Of a stretch of DNA of 64,000 bases, positions 43,951 through 53,665 are shown piece after piece; the stretch's first letter is position 1, and the number at the start of each line of letters is the position of its first letter. The translations under genes were made by a program, and so were the position numbers. The notes under the pieces are model-generated. The model saw only the letters and a program-made list of their open reading frames with translations. It ran no database searches and had not been told where the DNA came from. The stretch covers positions 1-64,000 of the forward strand of contig NZ_JACJSF010000036.1 in assembly GCF_014698035.1 (NCBI RefSeq), in the 5' to 3' direction. This DNA comes from Desmonostoc muscorum FACHB-395 (GTDB lineage Bacteria > Cyanobacteriota > Cyanobacteriia > Cyanobacteriales > Nostocaceae).

Positions 43951-45195
43951 ATGGGGTTCATGAATAAACAAGTCTTTCGGGTTGGATTTTCGTTGTTAAT
44001 GGCGTTTTGGTTGGCTTTTGGTACGCTTACCCAGCCTGCGGTGGCTTTAACGGGGGAACAAAAGCTGGTTTCCGAAGTTTGGCGAATTGTTAATCGTAGT
44101 TATCTAGATGAGACTTTTAATCATCAAAACTGGGCGGCTGTGCGACAAAAGGTTCTAGAGAAGCCGCTTACAGACTCAAATGCCAGTTATGCGGCAATTG
44201 GGAAGATGCTCAAGAGCCTTGATGACCCTTTTACCCGCTTTTTAGACCCGGAACAGTACCGCAGCTTAAAGGTCAATACCTCTGGGGAACTGACTGGGGT
44301 GGGATTGCAAATTGTATTGAATCCTGAAACTGGGAAGTTGGAAGTAGTGGCTCCTATAGCAGGTTCACCAGCAGATAAAGCGGGGATTAGACCACGCGAT
44401 CGCATTCTTAAAATTGAAGGCGTGCCCACAAAAAATCTTACCCTAGATGAAGCTGCAACTAAAATGCGCGGGCCAAGTGGCAGCCTTGTTACTCTCCTCA
44501 TTGAGCGAGATGGAGAGCCAGAAACGGAAATTAGACTAACGCGCGATCGCATTGCTCTTAATCCTGTGGTTTCAGAATTGCGTGTTTCCACGGAAGGTAC
44601 ATCTATTGGCTACCTACGTCTCACTCAATTCAATGCCAACGCCTCAATGGAATTGGCACACGCTATTTCTAGTCTAGAAAAAAAAGGCGCTGCTGCCTAC
44701 ATTCTAGATTTACGAAATAATCCTGGGGGATTATTGCAATCAGGAATTGAAATTGCCCGTCAGTGGTTAGATTCTGGTACTATTGTTTACACTGTGAATA
44801 GACAAGGCATTCAGGGTAGTTTTGAAGCCTTTGGCCCAGCCTTGACGACCGATCCTCTGGTGATTTTGGTGAATCAAGGAACTGCCAGTGCTAGCGAAAT
44901 TCTCGCTGGCGCACTCCAAGATAACGGTCGTGCCCAGTTGGTAGGCGAAACCACTTTTGGTAAGGGTCTAATTCAATCTTTATTTGAATTATCAGATGGT
45001 TCGGGGTTGGCAGTCACAATTGCTAAGTATGAAACTCCTCAACACCGGGATATTAACAAACTAGGTATTAAGCCAGATAAAGTGATTTCCCAAGATCCAA
45101 TTAACCGCGAACAGATTGGTACTGAAGCGGATCTGCAATATCAAGCAGCAGTGGAAATTTTGAAGAAAGACTTGGTTGTGGCAGGAAAGGTGTAA
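43951..45195 (+). CDS. ctpA: Carboxyl-terminal processing protease (S41 family)
   Basis: 414 residues from ATG 43951; a GTG at 43939 is open in frame but lies in the ribosome-binding site region. A signal peptide (about 1-32, ending PAVAL) directs it to the lumen or periplasm. A PDZ domain (about 110-190) and an S41 catalytic domain follow, with Ser in GTASASE and Lys in TTFGKGLIQS. CtpA matures the D1 protein of photosystem II in cyanobacteria. CtpB and CtpC are paralogues, so the exact member is inferred. Divergent from petB. Confidence 0.9.
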   Translation: MGFMNKQVFRVGFSLLMAFWLAFGTLTQPAVALTGEQKLVSEVWRIVNRSYLDETFNHQNWAAVRQKVLEKPLTDSNASYAAIGKMLKSLDDPFTRFLDPEQYRSLKVNTSGELTGVGLQIVLNPETGKLEVVAPIAGSPADKAGIRPRDRILKIEGVPTKNLTLDEAATKMRGPSGSLVTLLIERDGEPETEIRLTRDRIALNPVVSELRVSTEGTSIGYLRLTQFNANASMELAHAISSLEKKGAAAYILDLRNNPGGLLQSGIEIARQWLDSGTIVYTVNRQGIQGSFEAFGPALTTDPLVILVNQGTASASEILAGALQDNGRAQLVGETTFGKGLIQSLFELSDGSGLAVTIAKYETPQHRDINKLGIKPDKVISQDPINREQIGTEADLQYQAAVEILKKDLVVAGKV

Positions 45196-45336
45196 AAGGT
45201 GAAGAGTTAAAAGAGGTTTCTTGATTAAGCTTACGGCTTACGCAAACAATAACCAAAACCAGGATTTACAGGTAAGGGCAATACCCTGCGTGAGTACCCC
45301 TACCTGGTTAAGTTTTGTGTAAGTCCTAAAGCTAAT

Positions 45337-45462
45337 TAGGGGCGGTACTACATGAATTGTCAAATTTGTGTCTTTGCCAAGTTCGGACTCGACGCTAATT
45401 TGACAACCATGTTTTTCCACAATAATTTGATGAGCGATGTCTAGACGACAAGCCGCTCCGTG
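45337..45462 (-). pseudogene. Fragment of a histidine kinase gene
   Basis: The frame encodes LDIAHQIIVEKHGCQISVES and then ELGKDTNLTIHVVPP, the last 35-40 residues of a HATPase domain (after the G2 box). Upstream the glycine-rich box is degraded (GAACRL) and no kinase core is found. A remnant in the 470-base gap between the ctp protease and a GNAT gene; the rest of that gap is AT-rich and empty. Confidence 0.6.
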
Positions 45463-45667
45463 TCTACGCTAATCCCAACCCTGTATTTTTACTGCTAGCT
45501 TTTGTCGTCAATAAATGATCAGGCTCGCAAATGTTAAGCAATATCTGGTTAATTAATAGCCTTTTTAAAGAGGGTTAGTGAGGATCTAAAAGTGCTTAAA
45601 GTTTAGAGAAAAACACTTGTCCAACAACCTCTTTTGACTACTGAATTCAGAATAGCTGAATTTTTCT

Positions 45668-46162
45668 TCAATTGACAGCCCCTAACTGAGTAAGTGCGTC
45701 TTCTGTGACACGGCAAATTCGCCAATCATCTAATATAGATGCTCCTATACTACGGTAGAATGCTTTAGCTGGTTCATTCCAATCCAACACACTCCACTCT
45801 AACCGTCCACAGTCACGTTCTATAGCTATCTGGGCTACTTTAGAAATAAGAGCTTTACCAATACCTTGCCTACGATATTCTGGTAAAACAAATAAGTCTT
45901 CCAGATAAATTCCGGGCTTGGTCAAAAATGTTGAATAATTATGAAAAAATAGGGCAAAAGCAACAGCTTGACCAGCAGTTTCTGCTAAAATCGCTTCTAT
46001 ATATCTGTGCGAACCAAATAAATGCTCCTTAAGTGCCAGAGCATCGCCAGTGACAGCATGAGATAATTTTTCATACTCAGCAAGTCCCTGAATTAATTGA
46101 AAAAGTACGCTGTAATCAGTTGGTTCAGCAAAACGCAAAATCAAATTGCTACACGAAGTCAT
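45668..46162 (-). CDS. GNAT-family N-acetyltransferase
   Basis: 164 residues, a complete GNAT fold. The acetyl-CoA loop is in IYLEDLFVLPEYRRQGIGKAL, followed by LEWSVLDWNEPAKAFYRSIG. The LEDLFV...EWSVLDWN pattern is that of the diamine/thialysine (SSAT-like) acetyltransferases, so a polyamine or amino-acid amine is a possible substrate. It starts at an ATG next to TCATAG/CTATAGT repeats (46163-46201). Appears monocistronic. Confidence 0.9.
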   Translation of the reverse strand: MTSCSNLILRFAEPTDYSVLFQLIQGLAEYEKLSHAVTGDALALKEHLFGSHRYIEAILAETAGQAVAFALFFHNYSTFLTKPGIYLEDLFVLPEYRRQGIGKALISKVAQIAIERDCGRLEWSVLDWNEPAKAFYRSIGASILDDWRICRVTEDALTQLGAVN

Positions 46163-46201
46163 TAGTCTATAGTCTATAGTTCATAGTCCATAGTCTATAG
46201 G
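46163..46201. repeat. Heptamer-type repeat (AGTCTAT)
   Basis: Five to six consecutive CATAGTC/TATAGTC units directly upstream of the GNAT start codon. Confidence 0.75.
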
Positions 46202-46454
46202 CAACTGTGCAATTTTTTTAATAATGACTAAACAAAAGCCGAAAAAGTCACAGAAAGCCCGTTTTTGGAGAGTTACGGTAGTCGAAGCTCAAGAAATATA
46301 AATATATCAGCCCCTAAATTTATTATTGGAGCTAATTAAGTCAAACCATGCGGGTAATTCGAAATTCAAAATTCAAAATTAAATATCTATTTTTGAATTT
46401 TGAATGGGAACAAAGTGACAAACGGGGATTGCGTCTCTATCTTCGTGAATGTAA

Positions 46455-47591
46455 CTAAATTAACCAACCTTTTAAGCGTTTAGCTATGTGGGGACGGCGT
46501 AATTTCCGCATCGCTTTGCTTTGAATTTGGCGCACTCGCTCACGGGAAAGATTGAACATATTGCCAACTTCTTCTAAGGTACAGGGTTCGCTGGTTGTCA
46601 AACCATAACGCAGAGAAATTACATCTTTTTCCCGTGGAGTTAACACATCACCCAACACTTCCCAAATCTCCTGACGCATCATGTTTTCATTCATTTTTGC
46701 TTCTGGAGACAGGTTATCTTCATCTTCTAGCAAATCCATCAATTCCGTGTCTTCTTCTTTACCTACACGGTGGTTGAGAGAAAGTGCTTGACGGCGTAGC
46801 TGTTGTAGTTGGCGTAGTTGTTGCACACTAATTTCCAAAGCTTCTGCCATTTCACCTTCGGTAGGATTTCGACAGAGTTTTTGCTTTAGTTCCCGTTGAG
46901 CTTTTTTCAGTTTGTTAAGCTTTTCAACAATATGAATAGGTAGCCGGATTGTCCGCGCATCGTTAGCTATAGCTCTGGTAATCGCTTGTCTAATCCACCA
47001 ATAGGCATAAGTAGAAAACTTATATCCTTTATCTGGATCAAACTTTTCTGTAGCGCGATTTAAACCCATTGCTCCTTCCTGAATTAAATCCAGAAAAGGC
47101 ACTCCCCGATTTAGATATCGTTTGGCAATAGAAACTACTAACCTCAAGTTGGAGCGAATCATTTTGCGTTTCGCTACTCTACCTTGATACAAGCGACTTT
47201 CTAGTTGCTTTTCGGTCATTTCTAGCTCGGAAGCTACTTCTAGTTTGGTAGGTTCCTGTCCTAGTTTTAAGTTTAAAGCAGCTTGTAATTCCCTAATTTC
47301 CTCTAGAAATCTAACTCGCCGCGCTAACTCTACTTCTTCATCAGCTTTTAAAAGCGGATAACGCGCCATCTCTTTAAAAAACGCGCCGACGGCATCATCA
47401 TGCTCGGTTTTATTGTATCCCGAAGGGCGGGCCGCCGCCATGTCATCTCCATCGCGTTCATCTGATTCCAGATTTTCTACTACAATCGGAGGCTCTTCAT
47501 CTGCCACTGCATCTAAACTATCGAGTGATGGTTCTTCAATATCAGCAGCATTCTCCAGTATTTCCATTTTTCCCAATTCAACAATGTTCAT
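46455..47591 (-). CDS. sigC: Group 2 RNA polymerase sigma-70 factor (SigC-like)
   Basis: 378 residues from ATG 47591, which has AGGA four bases upstream; the frame is open to 47627. Region 1.2 (DDAVGAFFKEMARYPLL), region 2 (SNLRLVVSIAKRYLNRG, FDPDKGYKFSTYAYWWIRQA), region 3 and region 4 (CTLEEVGNMFNLSRERVRQI) are complete. The extended acidic N-terminus and the ending RRPHIAKRLKGWLI suggest SigC among the cyanobacterial group 2 factors. The paralogue assignment is from memory of these features and less certain than the family. It is divergent from priA. Confidence 0.9.
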   Translation of the reverse strand: MNIVELGKMEILENAADIEEPSLDSLDAVADEEPPIVVENLESDERDGDDMAAARPSGYNKTEHDDAVGAFFKEMARYPLLKADEEVELARRVRFLEEIRELQAALNLKLGQEPTKLEVASELEMTEKQLESRLYQGRVAKRKMIRSNLRLVVSIAKRYLNRGVPFLDLIQEGAMGLNRATEKFDPDKGYKFSTYAYWWIRQAITRAIANDARTIRLPIHIVEKLNKLKKAQRELKQKLCRNPTEGEMAEALEISVQQLRQLQQLRRQALSLNHRVGKEEDTELMDLLEDEDNLSPEAKMNENMMRQEIWEVLGDVLTPREKDVISLRYGLTTSEPCTLEEVGNMFNLSRERVRQIQSKAMRKLRRPHIAKRLKGWLI

Positions 47592-48430
47592 AGTTTCCTT
47601 TAGGGATTGTTGTTTTGTTTGGTACATAATTTAGTTACAGCTACTCGTTTGAGGCTTGGTAGTTTTCCCTAATGGACGAATGCACCCCTTTATATGTCGG
47701 AATAGAAGCTTCTACTAATTTCTATTCAAGAATAAAAATCTATATCTACCTACAACCTACGGGTTACAGTTAGATACAACCTACAAAGTAACTGACCTAA
47801 GCACCCAACAAAACTTTCTTCTCAGGCTTCTAACAGATTATATTCTTCATTTTTTTCTTAATTACCAAATATGTCAAACCCCCTCAAACTTTCTCAACCT
47901 GAACAAACATAAAAATCTCAGCTAACCATCCAAATTTCTTAAACTTTCATATATTTTTCTAAATATATATTTTTCTGTTTAGGTATTTGGAAGTCACTGG
48001 ATAAATTTAAAACCTGGTGATGGGGTTATGCCTTCCCAATTTCAAGTTACCCAAATGATACAAATTACAATTATGGCAGCTTAATTTTGGGATGTTCTTA
48101 TTTGTATAAAAGCATCTCATATACAGAAAGGGTTGAATATCTATCGATAGGCGGAAAAAGGCTACTCCCTATTTAGTAGATAGAGCAACTGTTGCAGCAA
48201 GTGCCGACATGCTTTTATTGATATAGTGGGTACCAAATATTTATTGCATGTATAGTTGATACGAATTTGTCTAGTAGATTACATAAGAGGAAACTTATCA
48301 AGTATTATGAAGGATAACAGTATTGAAAAATACTATTTAAATTTAAGAAAGCAAAAAATTAGAGTTTAGTTAGCTAGGTTAATTTTGACCAGCTATGTGA
48401 GGAAAATATTTAACTATAAAGTCAGTAGCT
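47592..48430. other. Divergent promoter region of sigC and priA
   Basis: About 840 bases, strongly AT-rich, with no ORF of coding character and no clear repeat. The length suggests a long 5' untranslated region or complex promoter on one side. Confidence 0.5.
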
Positions 48431-51070
48431 ATGTATATTAATGGCATAAAATTATCTCCTTTAGTAGTGGCTGAACCTAGCGAATCGTACCAATCAGGTA
48501 CAACTCTTAATAGATGGGTTGAAGTACTGGTAGACTGTCCAGGAAGTACAGGATTATTTACTTATCGATTGCCAGCCCAGTTAGAAATAAAACCAGGGGA
48601 TATTTTGAGCGTGCCATTTGGGGCACAACAATTAGGAGCGATCGCAATTCGGTTACTGGCACAACCAAATATCGATTTAGCACCAGAAAAAATCCGGGAA
48701 GTAGAAGATATAGTCAGCGTTGGATTTTTCCCAAGTGCTTATTGGGAATTACTCAATCGAGTTGCCGCATATTACTATACGCCCCTGATTCAAGTAATCC
48801 GGGTTGCTCTACCACCAGGGTTGCTGGGGCGATCGCAGCGCCGTATCCGCCTTGTTAGAGGAGGGGGAGCAGGGGGCAGGGGGCAAGGGGCAGGGGGAAG
48901 TAGTTATTTGCTAGCATCTTCCGATCCTTTAGCTTTTTTGACTCCTACTGCGCGGCAAGTTTGGGAACTTTTGCAAGGGCAGCCTGCGGGGGATTATAGT
49001 TTCGCCTACCTTCAACAAAAAGTCAAATCTGCCTATCGGGGAATTCGGGAGTTGCTGCGATTCGGTTTAGTAGAAAGCTATTTAGAACCGCCACGGCTGA
49101 CTCGACCAAAGCTACAAAAAGCGGTCATACTCACAGGTACAATTGATAGCGACTTAACTACCCGCCAGCGAGAGATTTTGGAAGTGCTGCGGCGGCATAA
49201 TGGGGAGTTGTGGCAAAATGAATTACTGCTAATTTGCAATGCTAGTTCTTCTATCCTCAAAACGTTGACACAAAAGGGTTACATCGTTATTGAAGAACGG
49301 GAAGTATTGCGAACTGAACAGGGCCCAGTATTAGCAGGTGATGGGGCTAAATCTTTAACTGCTGCCCAAGCTAGCGCTTTGCAAACAATCCAGACACTCG
49401 ATGGATTTGCTGAAGTTTTATTGCATGGGGTGACGGGTTCGGGAAAAACCGAAGTATATTTGCAAGCGATCGCACCTCTCATCAAGCAAGGCAAATCTGC
49501 CCTTGTCTTAGTACCAGAAATTGGACTTACACCCCAACTAACCGATCGTTTTCGTGCCCGTTTTGGCAATAAAGTCAGCGTTTATCACAGCGCCCTCTCC
49601 GACGGTGAACGTTACGACACTTGGCGGCAAATGCTCACCGGAGAACCCCAAGTTGTCATTGGTACGCGCAGCGCTGTTTTCGCGCCTTTGCCCAACTTGG
49701 GTTTAATTATTTTAGATGAAGAACACGACAGCAGCTTTAAGCAAGACTCACCCATACCTACTTACCATGCCCGCACCGTCGCCCAATGGCGAGCCGAATT
49801 AGAAAATTGCCCTTTATTGTTAGGTTCCGCCACCCCTTCGTTGGAAACTTGGGTAAGCGTGGGGAGGCAGGGGAGCAGGGGAGCAGGGGGAGAATTCGTA
49901 ACTCCTCACTCCTCACTCCTCACTCCTCACTCATCACTCCTCACTCCTCACTCATCACTCAGCACTCAGCACTCATCACTCAGCACTCATTATTTAAGTT
50001 TGCCCGAACGCATCAATTCTCGCCCTTTGCCGCCTGTGGAAATAGTCGATATGCGGCAAGAGTTGCAGCAGGGAAATCGTTCTATATTTAGTAGATCGCT
50101 GCAAGAAGCTTTGCAACAGTTGCAAGAGAAAAAACAACAGGGAATTTTATTTATCCATCGTCGGGGACACAGTACTTTTGTCTCATGCCGCAGTTGTGGA
50201 TATGTGTTGGAATGTCCGCATTGTGATGTGTCACTGGCGTACCACCACACCGAAGAAAAAGCACCGGAATTATTGCGTTGTCATTATTGTAATTATGCGC
50301 GATCGCATCCCAAATACTGCCCCGATTGTAGTTCCCCTTACCTGAAATTTTTCGGTAGTGGGACTCAGCGAGTAACGCAGGAATTAGCGCGACAGTTCCC
50401 AGAGTTACGCTTGATTCGTTTTGATAGCGATACCACCCGTAACAAAGGCTCACACCGGACTTTACTCACCCAATTTGCCAACGGCGAAGCGGATTTATTA
50501 GTTGGTACGCAAATGCTTACCAAAGGTTTGGATTTACCACAGGTGACACTTGTGGGCGTTGTCGCCGCCGATGGATTGCTAAATTTATCAGATTATCGCG
50601 CCAGTGAACGGGCATTTCAAACCTTAACTCAAGTCGCTGGACGTGCGGGTAGAGGAGACGATCCGGGCAGGGTGATTGTACAAACTTACACTACAGAGCA
50701 TCAGGTAATTGCAGCAGTGCGATCGCACGATTATCACTCTTTCTCCCAAGCTGAACTAGAACAACGCCAAGCCCTCAATTATCCCCCTTATGGGCGGTTA
50801 ATTTTGTTGCGCTTAAGTAGTCTCGATCCTATTCAAGTGCAAAATACCGCGCAAATTATTGCTACAGCCTTGAGTACAGAAGAAGAATTCGAGATATTAG
50901 GCCCAGCACCAGCGAGTATTTTACGAGTAGCTAATCGTTATCGCTGGCAGATATTGATTAAATTTGCCCCCGATGCATTACCACAATTGCCAGATTGGGA
51001 AGAAGTGCGATCGCTTTGTCCTTCGTCTGTTAGTTTGACAATTGATGTAGACCCATTAAATATTATGTGA
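48431..51070 (+). CDS. priA: Primosomal replication restart helicase PriA
   Basis: 879 residues. An N-terminal DNA-binding domain (about 30-110), the helicase motifs GVTGSGKTEVYL, ILDEEHDSSFKQ, LLGSATPSLETW and TQMLTKGLDLPQV, and the zinc-binding insertion CRSCGYVLECPHC...CHYCN...CPDCSS are all seen. It restarts stalled replication forks. Two low-complexity inserts are made of intergenic repeat DNA: about residues 143-158 (GGGAGGRGQGAGG) and about 476-520 (TPHSSLL repeated). Both are in frame and lie between conserved blocks, so the protein is probably still functional. The second follows the SATPSLETW motif directly. Confidence 0.95.
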   Translation: MYINGIKLSPLVVAEPSESYQSGTTLNRWVEVLVDCPGSTGLFTYRLPAQLEIKPGDILSVPFGAQQLGAIAIRLLAQPNIDLAPEKIREVEDIVSVGFFPSAYWELLNRVAAYYYTPLIQVIRVALPPGLLGRSQRRIRLVRGGGAGGRGQGAGGSSYLLASSDPLAFLTPTARQVWELLQGQPAGDYSFAYLQQKVKSAYRGIRELLRFGLVESYLEPPRLTRPKLQKAVILTGTIDSDLTTRQREILEVLRRHNGELWQNELLLICNASSSILKTLTQKGYIVIEEREVLRTEQGPVLAGDGAKSLTAAQASALQTIQTLDGFAEVLLHGVTGSGKTEVYLQAIAPLIKQGKSALVLVPEIGLTPQLTDRFRARFGNKVSVYHSALSDGERYDTWRQMLTGEPQVVIGTRSAVFAPLPNLGLIILDEEHDSSFKQDSPIPTYHARTVAQWRAELENCPLLLGSATPSLETWVSVGRQGSRGAGGEFVTPHSSLLTPHSSLLTPHSSLSTQHSSLSTHYLSLPERINSRPLPPVEIVDMRQELQQGNRSIFSRSLQEALQQLQEKKQQGILFIHRRGHSTFVSCRSCGYVLECPHCDVSLAYHHTEEKAPELLRCHYCNYARSHPKYCPDCSSPYLKFFGSGTQRVTQELARQFPELRLIRFDSDTTRNKGSHRTLLTQFANGEADLLVGTQMLTKGLDLPQVTLVGVVAADGLLNLSDYRASERAFQTLTQVAGRAGRGDDPGRVIVQTYTTEHQVIAAVRSHDYHSFSQAELEQRQALNYPPYGRLILLRLSSLDPIQVQNTAQIIATALSTEEEFEILGPAPASILRVANRYRWQILIKFAPDALPQLPDWEEVRSLCPSSVSLTIDVDPLNIM
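48858..48905. repeat. G-rich repeat inside priA
   Basis: GAGGAGGGGGAGCAGGGGGC and related units, of the type seen between genes (the complement of CCCCTGCTCCCC at 51950-52020), translated in frame as Gly/Arg/Ala. Confidence 0.8.
49856..49990. repeat. G-rich repeat plus 12.9 heptamers inside priA
   Basis: GCGTGGGGAGGCAGGGGAGC-type DNA (49856-49892) is followed at 49901-49990 by twelve full ACTCCTC/ACTCATC/ACTCAGC heptamers and one of six bases. Three heptamers make 21 bases, so the frame repeats every seven residues (TPHSSLL). Confidence 0.92.
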
Positions 51071-51127
51071 TTTTCTTGGGCTAAAAGATTGAGAAATCTG
51101 GTTTATCTAAAATAGTCCATTGATAGG

Positions 51128-51185
51128 TTTGTAGTAAGCACTTCAGTGCTTGAATATTTGAGGACTAAAGTCCTTACTACAAACG
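51128..51185. repeat. Dispersed palindromic repeat, copy 2
   Basis: Perfect 12-bp ends GTTTGTAGTAAG and CTTACTACAAAC around a core shared with 9763-9816. Placed between the convergent priA and response regulator genes. Confidence 0.8.
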
Positions 51186-51206
51186 TATTTAAGATTGAAT
51201 TTTAAT

Positions 51207-51881
51207 CTAATTAATCAACAATTCTGGTGCTACCAATCCTTTTTGGATCGCTAAGACTGCGGCTTGAGTGCGATCGCGTACTTCTAGTTTCTGCAAAATT
51301 GCATGAACATGAACCCGCACTGTACCAGGGGCAATGTAGAGAATCTCAGCAATTTCTTGATTGCTTTTGCCAGCTGCTACCAGTGCCAAAATTTCTTGCT
51401 CGCGCTTCGTTAGGGGATTTTCTAGGTTTCCCTCAGTTTTTGCAGGTAGCGCCACAGTAGAATTGCCCTCAAAAGCTGCTCTGATCTCTGTTGTTGCCGT
51501 TTGATCCCACCATGAAGCGCCAGCTGCAACCGATCGCACTGCCAAGATCAGAGATTCAGCAGGAATACCTTTCAGGCAGTAACCTTGGGCCCCAGCTGCA
51601 ATTAACCGTGAAATCAGAGGTTTCTCAGAACGAGATGTTAAAACGAGAATTGGTAAATTTGGGTGCTTCTGCTTGATTTGGCGACAAGCTTCAATCCCAC
51701 CAATGCCGGGTAAACCTATATCTAGCAAAACCAAATCCAGGGGATAGCGATTTGCCAATTCTACAGCTTGTTCCCCATCTTCTGCTTCTGCGACAATCTC
51801 CAAAGTAGTTTCTTGCTGCAACCGCATCCGCAGACCTAGCCGAAACAATTCATCGTCTTCAACTAGTAAGATTTTTGTCAT
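51207..51881 (-). CDS. NarL/LuxR-family response regulator
   Basis: 224 residues. Receiver domain with acidic pocket VEDDELF, phospho-acceptor Asp54 in LVLLDIGLPG, and conserved Thr/Lys. A LuxR-type helix-turn-helix follows (LTKREQEILALVAAGKSNQEIAEI...GTVRVHVHAILQKL). The sensor kinase gene is just upstream in the same direction (152 bases of repeats between), so they form a pair. The ATG coincides with the last unit of a heptamer tract. It is a DNA-binding regulator; targets may include the nearby kdp genes, but this is context only. Confidence 0.93.
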   Translation of the reverse strand: MTKILLVEDDELFRLGLRMRLQQETTLEIVAEAEDGEQAVELANRYPLDLVLLDIGLPGIGGIEACRQIKQKHPNLPILVLTSRSEKPLISRLIAAGAQGYCLKGIPAESLILAVRSVAAGASWWDQTATTEIRAAFEGNSTVALPAKTEGNLENPLTKREQEILALVAAGKSNQEIAEILYIAPGTVRVHVHAILQKLEVRDRTQAAVLAIQKGLVAPELLIN

Positions 51882-52030
51882 TTGTCATTTGTCATTTGTC
51901 ATTTGTCATTGGTCATTGGTCAATAAATAGTTCTTCTTCCCCTGCCTCCCCTGCCTCCCCTGCCTCCCCTGCTCCCTGCCTCCCCTGCCTCCCCTGCCTC
52001 CCCTGCTCCCTGCCCCCCTGCTTCCCTACT
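51882..52030. repeat. Heptamer tract and C-rich repeats between kinase and regulator genes
   Basis: On the minus strand AAATGAC/CAATGAC units lead up to the regulator's ATG; farther away lie CCCCTGCCTCCCCTGCC units. Each heptamer contains an ATG. Confidence 0.88.
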
Positions 52031-52033
52031 CAC

Positions 52034-53143
52034 CTACTCACCTACTCCCGGTAGTGGACAAGCTGGGAGTCGAAAACCAAACATTGCTCCCCGTGGTGAG
52101 CGATTCTCTGCCCAAATTGTACCCCCATGAGCAGCGATAATTTGCCTGGTTAAATAAAGCCCTAGTCCCGATCCTGAGACGTGGCGATCGCTATGTCCTT
52201 GATAAAATCTCTCAAATAAGTGGGGTAACTCTTCTTCGGTAAAGCCGGAACCAGTATCGAGTATTTTTACCACTTGATCGCTAGAATAACCTTCAAGTAC
52301 TACTTCCACTTTACCGCCACGGGGGGTATGGTTAATACCATTACTCAGGAGATTGGTGAAGACTCGCCCCAGTTGCAAAGGATCGCCATTTACCCAGAGA
52401 AAGCTCCGAAAATCTGATTCGCCATAGTGTAGAGAAATATAAACCTGACGTGTTCTCGCTAGTTCAGCCAGGGTAGCGATTACCTCCTCTGCCACAGTTG
52501 CCAAGTTAACAGGTGATATCTGTAATTTCAGTCCTTCGGCATCATTACGGTATACATCTAAAAGAGTTTGGACTAATTGCAGTGTACTCCGATGACTACG
52601 AGCCATAGTTTGGAGGACTTTTGCTTGCATTGGCGTGATTTCACCAAATTGCTCATTTTGAAAATATTTCAGCGTTTCAATTGCTCCTAATAGGGGTGTT
52701 TTCAAATCATGCGTTAGGGTGGAAACAAAATCTTCACGCATGATAGCTAGTTGTTCTTGGGAGCGTAATTGTGCTTGTGTATAAGCGATCGCTTCTTCAT
52801 TGCGGTGGTTGCGGTCACTTAACCAACCCGTTACCATCAACGCCAATACTGCAATCAGCCGATTTGCTAACGTTGAGGCATTAATCATTTCTCCTCCTGG
52901 GACAAACAAATTCAATAATGTTAATCCTGTAGCTGCCAGAGTGATCCCCAATACTGCTTTCCGATTCAGTCGAGAATCTGCTAACAAAATTGTCCCTGTG
53001 TAGAGGTAGCCGAATACGTACTCAGGTGGTGTTAAATATTCTAAGCCTATGACGATCGCAAAGGCGATCGCTATTAGCCCATAAGTCTCTCCACGCTCAT
53101 TTATAGCTTCTTTCATAGCCACTAATCGACTTAATATCGTCAT
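52034..53143 (-). CDS. Membrane sensor histidine kinase
   Basis: 369 residues. Several N-terminal membrane segments (about 22-110, with IAIAFAIVIGLEYL and RLIAVLALMVTGWL) form a small sensor domain. A HisKA domain follows with His145 in STLTHDLKTPL, then HATPase with NLLSNGINHTPRGG, LDTGSGFTEEEL and GSGLGLYLTRQI. It autophosphorylates and passes phosphate to the NarL-type regulator downstream. It is divergent from kdpA. The signal is unknown; the membrane region is of the type that senses within the membrane. Confidence 0.93.
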   Translation of the reverse strand: MTILSRLVAMKEAINERGETYGLIAIAFAIVIGLEYLTPPEYVFGYLYTGTILLADSRLNRKAVLGITLAATGLTLLNLFVPGGEMINASTLANRLIAVLALMVTGWLSDRNHRNEEAIAYTQAQLRSQEQLAIMREDFVSTLTHDLKTPLLGAIETLKYFQNEQFGEITPMQAKVLQTMARSHRSTLQLVQTLLDVYRNDAEGLKLQISPVNLATVAEEVIATLAELARTRQVYISLHYGESDFRSFLWVNGDPLQLGRVFTNLLSNGINHTPRGGKVEVVLEGYSSDQVVKILDTGSGFTEEELPHLFERFYQGHSDRHVSGSGLGLYLTRQIIAAHGGTIWAENRSPRGAMFGFRLPACPLPGVGE

Positions 53144-53665
53144 TTCTGATTTACTAAAAAATCTTTATCCCACAATCTTTACAACTATTTAATTCAGCGA
53201 TTATGATTTATCTGCAATCTATATCTGCAAATATTCACTTGACTATTAACCCGAAAATTACGATTGTCCAGATGCAAAAAAGGGGACTGGGGACTGAGGA
53301 TTGGGGACTGGGTAGTTGTCCACAAAGGCCAGGGTATCTAAAACAACCTTCCCATACCGTCATTTATTTAATAAAATCCTTTTAAATATTTATATTCTTT
53401 GAACGTAGCAAACTTCAAGAATGTATTGTATAAACAAATAATACTAACTAGTGAATTAGATGAATTAAAAGTAAAGATTAAATATTTTTAACAATAAGTT
53501 AAATAAGTATCTGGATAGCAATAACTGAAAATAGTAAATCCAGATTACAAAATGGCGGTGATATGAGATATCACTAAATTCCTCCAAATCAAATACTTCA
53601 ACAGTTAATCTGTTATTTCTAATAATTGGTTTGCTAGCACTTAAATTTTACCCTGCGCGAAATAT
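53144..53665. other. Divergent promoter region of the sensor kinase and kdpA
   Basis: About 520 bases. GGGGACT heptamer units occur at 53283-53312 (GGGGACTGGGGACTGAGGAT). The rest is AT-rich and presumably holds the K+-responsive kdp promoter. No gene seen. Confidence 0.5.

Noticed and set aside
49901..49990. Regular array that could be mistaken for a CRISPR
   Set aside because: The unit is seven bases with no spacers and it lies in the priA reading frame.
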